Under the pieces are notes generated by a model. The model was not told the origin of the DNA, searched no databases, and saw only the letters and a list, made by a program, of their open reading frames with translations. The position numbers were made by a program, and so were the translations under genes. Below, in pieces: positions 57,062 through 64,000 of a stretch of 64,000 nucleotides of DNA (its first letter is position 1; each line of letters starts with the position of its first letter). The DNA comes from Mariniphaga sp964540165. GTDB lineage: Bacteria; Bacteroidota; Bacteroidia; Bacteroidales; Prolixibacteraceae. The stretch covers positions 1 to 64,000 of the forward strand of contig CAZILU010000001.1 of NCBI GenBank assembly GCA_964540165.1, in the 5' to 3' direction.

Positions 57062-59014
57062 TCATCGCCTGCCGGGTTGAATTCCGCCGGGAACTGCACC
57101 CCCCTGCCCAAAGGGGTTGGTTTGCGGACCTGAAGGCGCTTGCTGCTGCTCTCTGCGCAACTTCTCTTCCGCCGCCTTGCGATCCTGCTCCTCCTGTTCC
57201 GGGTCTCTGATATTCTTTACGTAATCCGGGTCGGGCGTAAGATCCCAGGTCAGGTTATTATCCCAATTGGCACGCACCTTCACCACTTCATTGATATATG
57301 CAACCCGCTCGGGCTGGATTTTATCCTGAAAACTGCCAGAATCCCATACTCCATTACGGTTCTCATCATAAACTGCCTTAACCTTATATTTCCCCGGCAC
57401 CAGGTAGTCAAAAACAACCTGCTGGTCATCCGAAACAATCTTCTCTCTGAGAACGGTTTCCCGTTCATTGTTCTCAAGCAACTGCAGCAGCATTTGGGAG
57501 GTGAGATTTCGAAGATCAAGCTTTATGATCCCATAATAATCAATGGTTCTGGTTTTAAACGGCATTACAAGTTTTTTACTGGTGATGCCAAAAATATTGG
57601 TACAGGCAGCTGAATCGATCTCCAGGGTATAGCCCATTCCGCTCTCCCAGGCATACGATATCCGGTAGGTCCTCCAGGCAGATGTATCGGTCATAAACCG
57701 GAAAGGAACAGGTCTCTTTAACGAATCGGAAGTGAGATAGAGCCGGATGGCTTCTGCATCGAATGCTGCCACCGGATAGGGCGAGGTGATCATCAGGTCG
57801 CTGTTGAGATCCACAGGAGCGCTGCTTAGGTTCGTTACCCAGTCGAACTGAGGGACCACAGGCAGGTTCTCTTCCTCATCTTTATCACGGACCCTGCGTT
57901 TTCTTCGCGTCTCCTCCTCCCGCTCTGCAAAAGTCATCTCTACCGTATCCCTTTGTATGAAAGGCTGGTTTAGTGAATCAAGCTGATAATAAACCAGCTC
58001 CATACGGATATGCTCGCGGGATGCCATCGTAGTATCGGCTAACCACAAGGTAAGCGAATCGAATTTTTCATTCGGTTCCAGTACGTACCAGTTATCGACA
58101 ACAGTATCAACCAGGTTAACTGAAAAAGTATCGCGAACCGGTTCATTAAACACAAAAGTGCATTGATACCGCGAATCCCTGTTCGATCTTTTCAGGTATT
58201 GATCGAAAATATCTTCGGTAAACTGGCGCAAGAAGATGGGACCGGGATGAAAATGAATGTGCCCCGATACCAATAGTGAATCGGTACCGGAAAGTAGCGT
58301 GTCGGGTTGCTCAATGTACTCCATGGAAGGTACGACCAGGCTATCCAAAAATGCCATCTGTTCCGCCCCTTCATTGTACATCAGATCACTGTTCATATCG
58401 TTTAACGCATAGATCCGGTAACTCCCTTCGGCGAGATTATCAAACAGATAGATGCCCTCATCGTCGGTTCGGGCTATATAGTCAGGCCGAATCCGGTATG
58501 CGGCCGAGTCGTGCAAATTTTTATGGAGCAAAACCAACGTCTTTTTCACCGGTTCAAGCCGAAAAGCATCGACAACCCGGCCGGCCACACGCAACGAATC
58601 GATGCGATCGCCGGTGCTGAATGAAAACCGGAGATTCTCAAGTGGATTCCGTTCGTTATTATCGACAATTGCATTTTTAAAATCGAGAGAGTAGGTAAAA
58701 TCTTTTTTTAACGCTTCATTAAAACGGATAATCAGCGTTTTAGACCGGGTCAGGATGGTGGGCCGCTTTTCGAGCGGGGGAGAGACAACCAGCAGCTCCT
58801 GAACCTGATCGGGAACAATAAACTCATTGAACGTGAGTCGGACCTCATTTCCGCTAAATTGAAGCGACTGGTATTTTGGATAGGTCTCAACCAATACCGG
58901 CGGAATGGAATCACGGGGTCCTCCGGTCGGCATTCCCTCATTGGCACATGAAGAAATAATCACAATCCAGGTGAATCCCGCCAACAAAATCGATGGAAAA
59001 CTGAGCTTTTTCAT
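57062..59014 (-). CDS. Ig-like domain lipoprotein
   Basis: This is a 650-aa lipoprotein (signal MKKLSFPSILLAGFTWIVIISSCANEG). Right after the Cys comes PTGGPRDSIPPVLVETYPKYQSLQFSGNEVRLTFNEFIV, the N-terminal bacterial Ig-like (Big_5) domain common in Bacteroidota. A transthyretin-like repeat follows (VAGRVVDAFRLEPVKKTLVLLHKN ... YLFDNLAEGSYRIYALNDMN) and another near the C-terminus (VPGKYKVKAVYDENRNGVWD). The end is a charged, Gln/Pro-rich tail. Function is unknown. A TAnnTTTG box at 59032-59039 overlaps the alternative upstream start at 59038, which supports the start at 59014. The gene is divergent from rnr. Confidence 0.87.
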   Translation of the reverse strand: MKKLSFPSILLAGFTWIVIISSCANEGMPTGGPRDSIPPVLVETYPKYQSLQFSGNEVRLTFNEFIVPDQVQELLVVSPPLEKRPTILTRSKTLIIRFNEALKKDFTYSLDFKNAIVDNNERNPLENLRFSFSTGDRIDSLRVAGRVVDAFRLEPVKKTLVLLHKNLHDSAAYRIRPDYIARTDDEGIYLFDNLAEGSYRIYALNDMNSDLMYNEGAEQMAFLDSLVVPSMEYIEQPDTLLSGTDSLLVSGHIHFHPGPIFLRQFTEDIFDQYLKRSNRDSRYQCTFVFNEPVRDTFSVNLVDTVVDNWYVLEPNEKFDSLTLWLADTTMASREHIRMELVYYQLDSLNQPFIQRDTVEMTFAEREEETRRKRRVRDKDEEENLPVVPQFDWVTNLSSAPVDLNSDLMITSPYPVAAFDAEAIRLYLTSDSLKRPVPFRFMTDTSAWRTYRISYAWESGMGYTLEIDSAACTNIFGITSKKLVMPFKTRTIDYYGIIKLDLRNLTSQMLLQLLENNERETVLREKIVSDDQQVVFDYLVPGKYKVKAVYDENRNGVWDSGSFQDKIQPERVAYINEVVKVRANWDNNLTWDLTPDPDYVKNIRDPEQEEQDRKAAEEKLRREQQQAPSGPQTNPFGQGGAVPGGIQPGRR

Positions 59015-59031
59015 AGTTATTTTCACGCCTG

Positions 59032-59039
59032 CAAACATA
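59032..59039 (-). promoter_or_regulatory. -7 box of the Ig-like lipoprotein gene
   Basis: The minus strand reads TATGTTTG, an exact TAnnTTTG match, 17 bases before the chosen ATG at 59014. It would lie inside the coding region if the gene began at 59038, so it helps fix the start. Confidence 0.45.
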
Positions 59040-59148
59040 CAAATATCTGAAAAGAAAGCATATTGATCGGGATTAAAATAGGTAAAAACAAGATTATTCG
59101 TACCATTCAGATAAAATAAGTACCTTGCAGGGATTAAAATAAGATTCT

Positions 59149-61323
59149 ATGCATAAAAAAGATAAATTGCGGAAAAAGCTGAAAAACACAGCCACCCTCA
59201 CCAAAAAAAATCTGAAAAGCGCCATTCTTTCAGTGCTTTACGAAGAGCCTGGAAAAGTTATCAACTACAAACAGATCTCCTCCTGGTTGGGAATCACCGA
59301 TCCCGATAATCGACGCCTGGTATTCGTTGTACTGGAAGAATTAAAGGATGATGGTTACCTGGAGCAGCTCTCCCGGGGAAGCTACCGCCTTCATACCAAA
59401 ACGGGTACAATCACAGGCATGGTTGATCTACAACCACAGGGTTTTGCCTACATCATAAGCGATGAAGTAAACCGCCCCATATTGGTATCATCTCAAAATC
59501 TGAATAATGCCCTTGATGGTGACAAGGTTAAGGTGGAGTTGTATGCACGTCGCAAGAAACGGGACCTGGAGGGAGAAGTCATTGAAATTATTGAGCGGGC
59601 AAACCGGCAGTTTGTCGGAAGAGTTGAACTCTCAGGCCATTTTGCCTTCCTGATTCCATCGGGAAAAGTGGGGTTCGACCTCTTCATTGCCAGGGAGCAT
59701 CTGAACGGTGCCAAAGACGGGCAGAAAGCGATTGCCGAAATCATCGAATGGCCACCCAAAACCCGGAATCCATTTGGACGAATCATTGAAGTATTAGGCA
59801 ATACAGGCGATAACAATGCCGAGATGAACGCCATCCTGGCCGAATTTGAACTGCCCCATAAATTCCCGGAAAAGGTCGACCAGGTAGCCGAAAAAATTCC
59901 GTTTGAGATCCCGGAAGAGGAGTATAAAAAACGGCGCGATTTCAGGAACATCACCACCTTTACCATCGATCCTGCCGATGCCAAAGATTTCGATGACGCG
60001 CTATCGCTAAGGCAATTAGAAAATAAAAACTGGGAAGTTGGCGTACATATCGCCGATGTTACCCATTATGTAGCGGTCAACAGCCTGATTGAAGAGGAGG
60101 CGCAAAACCGGGCAACTTCCGTTTATCTGGTCGACCGGGTTGTTCCCATGTTGCCTGAAAGACTGTCGAACGGCGTCTGTTCCCTAAGACCAAATGAAGA
60201 TAAGCTATGCTTCTCTGCAGTGTTTGAGATGACCGATGATGCCCGGATCATCAACCAATGGTTTGGTAAAACCGTTATCCGCTCCGACCGGCGATTTGCC
60301 TATGAAGAGGCACAGGAGATCATCGAATCACAACGGGGAGAGCTCTCCACCGAAATTTTAAAACTCAACAATCTCGCCCGAAAATTGCGCGAACAACGCT
60401 TTAAAAAAGGCTCCATCGCCTTTGACCGGGTTGAGATCAAATTTGAAATCGATGAAAAAGGAAAACCCTTGTCGGTCTATTTTAAAGAGGCTAAAGAGGC
60501 CAACCAACTCATCGAAGAGTTTATGCTTTTAGCCAACAAGAAGGTGGCAGAATTTGTGGGTAAAACCGAAAAACGACAAAAATCCAAAACGTTCGTTTAC
60601 CGGATACACGACAAACCCGATGCTGAAAAACTGGCATCGTTTAACAACTTCATCCACCGCTTTGGATATGGTATTCAGATGGCTTCACCCAAAACCATCT
60701 CCAGCTCTATGAACCAACTCATGGAGCATGTGAAGGGGAAAAAGGAGCAGAACGTGGTTGAGACACTGGCTATCCGAACCATGGCCAAAGCGGAGTACTC
60801 AACGAGAAATATTGGCCATTACGGACTGGCATTTGAACACTACACCCACTTTACCTCCCCCATCAGGCGATACCCCGACATGATGGTTCACCGCCTGTTA
60901 GAGAAATACCTGAATGGCGGCCGGTCAGCTAACGACAAAAAATATGAGGATCTCTGCAAACACGCATCCGATATGGAATCCAGGGCAGCAAATGCCGAAA
61001 GAGCATCGGTCAAATATAAACAGGTTGAGTATATGCAAGATCATATCAATGAGATCTTTAACGGCGTAATTTCAGGTGTAACCGACTGGGGAATTTATGT
61101 TGAGCTGGAAAATAAAATTGAAGGCATGGTGCCTATCAGAGAGTTGGATGATGACTTTTACATTTTTGACGAACAAAATTATGCACTGGTAGGCAGGCAC
61201 AAACATAAAAAATACCAGTTAGGCGATGAGGTAACCGTGAAAATATGGAGAACCAATCTGGAGAAAAAACAGCTCGACTTTAAACTCGTAAAAAACGGAG
61301 AAAAAGAAAAACCAGGAAAATAA
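59149..61323 (+). CDS. rnr: Ribonuclease R
   Basis: This processive 3'-5' exoribonuclease acts in RNA decay and quality control. The N-terminal winged-helix-like segment (KSAILSVLYEEPGKVINYKQISSWLG) and cold-shock domains (GTITGMVDLQPQGFAYIISDE; FVGRVELSGHFAFLIPS) precede the RNB catalytic domain, where the metal-binding cluster TIDPADAKDFDDALS lies around residue 275. YRIHDKPDAEKL, FTSPIRRYPDMMVHRLL and a C-terminal S1 domain (FNGVISGVTDWGIYVELENKIEGMV) complete it. Length 724 aa is normal. It ends just before the tetR-type gene, whose promoter overlaps the region past the stop. Confidence 0.96.
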   Translation: MHKKDKLRKKLKNTATLTKKNLKSAILSVLYEEPGKVINYKQISSWLGITDPDNRRLVFVVLEELKDDGYLEQLSRGSYRLHTKTGTITGMVDLQPQGFAYIISDEVNRPILVSSQNLNNALDGDKVKVELYARRKKRDLEGEVIEIIERANRQFVGRVELSGHFAFLIPSGKVGFDLFIAREHLNGAKDGQKAIAEIIEWPPKTRNPFGRIIEVLGNTGDNNAEMNAILAEFELPHKFPEKVDQVAEKIPFEIPEEEYKKRRDFRNITTFTIDPADAKDFDDALSLRQLENKNWEVGVHIADVTHYVAVNSLIEEEAQNRATSVYLVDRVVPMLPERLSNGVCSLRPNEDKLCFSAVFEMTDDARIINQWFGKTVIRSDRRFAYEEAQEIIESQRGELSTEILKLNNLARKLREQRFKKGSIAFDRVEIKFEIDEKGKPLSVYFKEAKEANQLIEEFMLLANKKVAEFVGKTEKRQKSKTFVYRIHDKPDAEKLASFNNFIHRFGYGIQMASPKTISSSMNQLMEHVKGKKEQNVVETLAIRTMAKAEYSTRNIGHYGLAFEHYTHFTSPIRRYPDMMVHRLLEKYLNGGRSANDKKYEDLCKHASDMESRAANAERASVKYKQVEYMQDHINEIFNGVISGVTDWGIYVELENKIEGMVPIRELDDDFYIFDEQNYALVGRHKHKKYQLGDEVTVKIWRTNLEKKQLDFKLVKNGEKEKPGK

Positions 61324-61324
61324 T

Positions 61325-61332
61325 TATATTTG
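61325..61332 (+). promoter_or_regulatory. -7 box of the TetR-family gene
   Basis: TATATTTG is an exact match to TAnnTTTG and lies 33 bases before the ATG at 61366. Because it overlaps the first codons of the longer frame (61330), it argues for the later start. Confidence 0.5.
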
Positions 61333-61365
61333 TTCTCTTATATAAACCGCAAAAAGGGAATTAAA

Positions 61366-61971
61366 ATGCAAACCAACACTGAAACCGGCAGCAAAAGAGA
61401 TCTCAACAGGGAGAATATTTTAAAAATTGCACGCGAAATATTCAGTAAATACGGTTATAAAAAAACCACCCTCGACGATATTGCTAACGCTGTTCGCCGG
61501 GGGAAAAGCTCCCTCTATTACTACTTTGACAGTAAAGAAAATCTTTTTCAGGCTGTAATTATGAAAGAGGTAGAGCTGTTAGCTCATGCCCTGGAGGTCG
61601 TTATCAACCGCAATACCGATCCTGTCGACAAACTGCGTGACTATATTCTCACCAAACTGACAACATTCCGAAATCTCGCCAACTTCTACCATGCCGTAGA
61701 GAGCGATATCACCGCTGTTGGATTTATCGAAGAGATAAAACATCGATACGAACAGGATGAGATCCGGATGATTAAACGAATATTGATCGAAGGTGTTCGG
61801 AAAAATGAATTCGAAATCTACGACTTTAATCTCGCCGCCATTGGTATAACAACCGCCATCAAAGGGTTAGAGATGCCCCTGACTGCCGGCAATTACGGAT
61901 CGGTGAACCTGGAACGAAGCGTTGACATCATCCTCAAGATTCTCTGCTATGGGATCATGAAGAGAAACTAA
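61366..61971 (+). CDS. TetR/AcrR-family transcriptional regulator
   Basis: The 201-aa one-component regulator has an N-terminal helix-turn-helix (about 15-62: RENILKIAREIFSKYGYKKTTLDDIANAVRRGKSSLYYYFDSKENLFQAVI), the standard TetR DNA-binding unit, and an all-helical C-terminal ligand/dimer domain without a recognisable signature. A longer frame from 61330 exists, but a promoter box falls there. The nearest genes are rnr and a convergent RNA helicase nine bases away, so its target is not evident. Nothing links it to the glycan locus. Confidence 0.9.
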   Translation: MQTNTETGSKRDLNRENILKIAREIFSKYGYKKTTLDDIANAVRRGKSSLYYYFDSKENLFQAVIMKEVELLAHALEVVINRNTDPVDKLRDYILTKLTTFRNLANFYHAVESDITAVGFIEEIKHRYEQDEIRMIKRILIEGVRKNEFEIYDFNLAAIGITTAIKGLEMPLTAGNYGSVNLERSVDIILKILCYGIMKRN

Positions 61972-61980
61972 TCTCTGACA

Positions 61981-63666
61981 TCACCTGGCAATATCGATGC
62001 TCATCGGCTTTCCTTTGTACTGCGCTTGTGAAAACGCTTTTAGGATCTGCTTCTCATAGCGTTTATCCACTTCGAAGAAGGAGAAATTTTTCATCACCTC
62101 AATGTCTCCGATCTCAGCACTCTTGCCGGGAAGAAACTGGTTTACCAGGTCAATGATCTTTCGTTTGTTTATACCACTCTTCTTGCCGTGGTTGAAGAAA
62201 AAGCGGGAAAACTCATACCGTTCGCCTCTTTTACCCCGTTTGCCCGCCGGTGCGCCACGTTCAGAACGGCCATTCCGGCCAGATCCGGAGCGACCTGATC
62301 CTCGTTCCGATGCATATTCCCTCTCCGAAACATACGACTCATCAACATTGAGATCGGGTGCATTCTGATAGTACTGCAAAAACCGGTTGAACTCCACAGA
62401 GACAAATTTCTTGATCAGCTCTTCCCGCTCCAGCCAGGCCAGTTTTTTATAGATTACAGGCATAAATTGCTCAATCTCCGACTCATTGACATCAATCTTC
62501 TCCATCTTATCGACCAGATTGAAGAGCTGTTTCTCACATATATCATTTCCCGAAGGAACATTTTGGCGAATAAACGTTTTGTGAACCATCTTCTCCACCT
62601 GACGCAATTTGCTCTTCTCCCGCAAGTGAATCAACGTTACGGAAATCCCTTTTTTTCCTGCCCTGCCGGTTCGTCCGCTACGGTGAATATAGATCTCCGG
62701 ATCATCGGGAAGGTTGTAGTTGATCACATGGCTCAGGTCATTTACATCCAATCCGCGAGCCGCCACGTCAGTAGCCACAAGCATCTGTAGCTGCTTGTTG
62801 CGAAACCGGGCCATCACATAATCGCGCTGGGCTTGCGACAGGTCACCATGCAGCGCATCTGCATTGTATCCGTCCTGCATCAATTTGTCGGCAACATCCT
62901 TTGTCTCAGCCCTTGTACGGCAGAAGATGATTCCATAAATGTTTGGATTGATATCGGCCACCCGCTTCAGTGCCAGATAGCGGTCTTTGGCATGAATAAC
63001 ATAATAGTGGTGCTCCACATTCTCCGCCCCGGTGTTCTTCTGTCCTGCCGAAATCTCAAAAGGATCACTCATATAACGGTTCGCGATAGCCTGAATCTCC
63101 TTCGGCATCGTTGCCGAAAACAACAGGGTCTGCTTATCTTGAGGAGAAGTCTCCAGAATAGCATCCAGATCATCTTTAAATCCCATCGAAAGCATCTCAT
63201 CAGCCTCGTCCAGAACAAGCCAGCGAATATCATTTACCTTCAACTTCTTGCGATTAATCAGATCAAGCGTTCGGCCCGGTGTGCCAACAACAATCGAAGG
63301 CCCCTGATCCAACTGACTGATCTGTTTGCGTATATCGGCTCCACCGTATACCACCACAATCTGAATCTTGTTCATAAATTTCGAAAAATTGGAGAGATCA
63401 CTGGCAATTTGCAAGGCCAGTTCACGCGTAGGACTTAATATTAAAGCCTGCGTTCCCCTTTTACCCGGATCAATCTGTTCAAGAATGGGAAAACCAAACG
63501 CAGCAGTCTTTCCGGTACCCGTCTGCGCCAAAGCAATCATGTCGTTTCTGCTCTCTAATAAGTATGGGATTGTTTTTTCCTGAATCGGAGTGGGCATCTC
63601 AAAACCCAGAGCCTCAACTGCCTGAAGAATCTCAGAACGAAGGCCCATCTCGTTGAATAATATCAT
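61981..63666 (-). CDS. DEAD-box ATP-dependent RNA helicase (CsdA/DbpA type)
   Basis: This 561-aa RNA-unwinding ATPase is probably involved in ribosome assembly or cold adaptation. The Q motif (FNEMGL ... MPTPIQE), Walker A AQTGTGKT at 47-54, PTRELA, TPGRTLDL, VLDEADEM, FSATMP, the helicase C domain (GIIFCRTRAETKDVADKL, VATDVAARGLDVNDLSHVINYNLP, YIHRSGRTGRAGKKG), a Gly/Arg-rich linker (RGSGRSGSGRNGRSERGAP) and a DbpA-like RNA-binding domain at the C-terminus (YEFSRFFFNHGKKSGINKRKIIDLVNQFL) are in order. The start at 63666 gives MILFNEMGL, as expected for the family. A TACCTTTG promoter box lies 27 bases upstream. Confidence 0.95.
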   Translation of the reverse strand: MILFNEMGLRSEILQAVEALGFEMPTPIQEKTIPYLLESRNDMIALAQTGTGKTAAFGFPILEQIDPGKRGTQALILSPTRELALQIASDLSNFSKFMNKIQIVVVYGGADIRKQISQLDQGPSIVVGTPGRTLDLINRKKLKVNDIRWLVLDEADEMLSMGFKDDLDAILETSPQDKQTLLFSATMPKEIQAIANRYMSDPFEISAGQKNTGAENVEHHYYVIHAKDRYLALKRVADINPNIYGIIFCRTRAETKDVADKLMQDGYNADALHGDLSQAQRDYVMARFRNKQLQMLVATDVAARGLDVNDLSHVINYNLPDDPEIYIHRSGRTGRAGKKGISVTLIHLREKSKLRQVEKMVHKTFIRQNVPSGNDICEKQLFNLVDKMEKIDVNESEIEQFMPVIYKKLAWLEREELIKKFVSVEFNRFLQYYQNAPDLNVDESYVSEREYASERGSGRSGSGRNGRSERGAPAGKRGKRGERYEFSRFFFNHGKKSGINKRKIIDLVNQFLPGKSAEIGDIEVMKNFSFFEVDKRYEKQILKAFSQAQYKGKPMSIDIAR

Positions 63667-63692
63667 CTAAATACCAATAAAATTTGTGGGTG

Positions 63693-63700
63693 CAAAGGTA
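63693..63700 (-). promoter_or_regulatory. -7 box of the DEAD-box helicase gene
   Basis: The minus strand reads TACCTTTG, an exact TAnnTTTG match, with a TTTG 16 bases further upstream as a possible -33 element. The long leaders of cold-shock helicases are not apparent here. The stretch 63701-63914 is AT-rich and holds no gene. Confidence 0.58.
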
Positions 63701-63914
63701 TACTTTTCAAACGAAACAAACGCGATTATTAAATCAATCGAACGAAAATAGTTAGAAATCAGGACATTTACACCCAATGTCATTAAACTGATTGTCGCAA
63801 CAAAATGATATTCAACACCTTGCAATAATTAACATCTCTCTAACAATCATAATGGCTAATCCTCGTTTCACATTTTTTAAATCACCATCGATCCAAATAT
63901 CGTTACAAATGCTC

Positions 63915-63922
63915 TACCTTTG
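63915..63922 (+). promoter_or_regulatory. -7 box of the gene starting at 63955
   Basis: TACCTTTG is an exact TAnnTTTG match, 32 bases before the ATG at 63955, and supports a real gene start there. The -33 region shows no TTTG. Confidence 0.5.
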
Positions 63923-63954
63923 TAAAATTAAGTACGAACAAGTAAGATATCGCT

Positions 63955-64000
63955 ATGGATAAATATCATCGGAGCATACAAACCGTTCGATTGACTGTCA
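63955..64000 (+). CDS. Start of an unidentified gene, 3' partial
   Basis: Only the first 15 codons (MDKYHRSIQTVRLTV) are in the window, so the product cannot be identified. An ATG preceded by a well-placed promoter box and a reading frame open to the window edge make it a plausible coding start. It is divergent from the helicase gene. Confidence 0.45.
   Translation, partial: MDKYHRSIQTVRLTV

Noticed and set aside
1..64000. CRISPR array, rRNA operon or prophage
   Set aside because: No regularly spaced direct repeats, rRNA sequence, integrase or phage structural genes were found on reading.

Overview
The window comes from a member of the Bacteroidota, most likely order Bacteroidales. The signs are two SusC/SusD pairs, T9SS-type C-terminal sorting domains, SPII lipoproteins, promoters of the TAnnTTTG type, an S46 dipeptidyl-peptidase and a DUF4837 gene, with few obvious Shine-Dalgarno sites. 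Genus cannot be fixed from sequence reading alone. A run of ten Ns shows that this is a draft assembly.

Region 1 (1-7.8 kb, + strand) is an enzyme operon for a sulfated uronic-acid glycan: a PL8 chondroitin/hyaluronan-type lyase cut by the window edge, a GH88 unsaturated glucuronyl hydrolase, a GH95-like glycosidase with changed active-site residues, and a formylglycine sulfatase. A hairpin closes it. Housekeeping fhs, a tRNA-Glu(CTC) and a metal-binding lipoprotein whose start lies in a 7-bp tandem repeat follow (8-10.9 kb).

Region 2 (11.1-26.4 kb, + strand) holds four tandem paralogues of about 800 aa each, with a predicted beta-helix and a T9SS-like tail. After them come a secreted TIM-barrel isomerase-like protein and two translationally overlapping proteins with Tat-type signals: another beta-helix protein and a PL12-like heparinase II/III lyase. 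A bidirectional terminator separates this from region 3.

Region 3 (26.5-42.3 kb, - strand) is the uptake operon, read as fasciclin lipoprotein, SusC, SusD, fasciclin, fasciclin, SusC, SusD. Fasciclin proteins take the place usually held by SusE/SusF. No HTCS, SusR-like or ECF sigma/anti-sigma regulator is visible. Together regions 1-3 read as one large glycosaminoglycan-like polysaccharide utilisation locus: surface lyases cut the chain, SusCD imports fragments, and periplasmic GH88, GH95-like, sulfatase and Tat lyase finish them. The exact substrate is an inference.

Region 4 (42.4-48.9 kb, - strand) has a 1346-aa secreted lamin-tail/T9SS protein, then a decayed stretch where a truncated alginate-lyase-family gene is fused out of frame to remnants of a glycosidase gene, then a REP-like repeat.

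Region 5 (48.9-64 kb) is core genome: dpp7, an M23 peptidase, dxr, rseP, tatA, a DUF4837 lipoprotein, metF, an Ig-like lipoprotein, rnr, a TetR regulator, a DEAD-box helicase and the first codons of one more gene.
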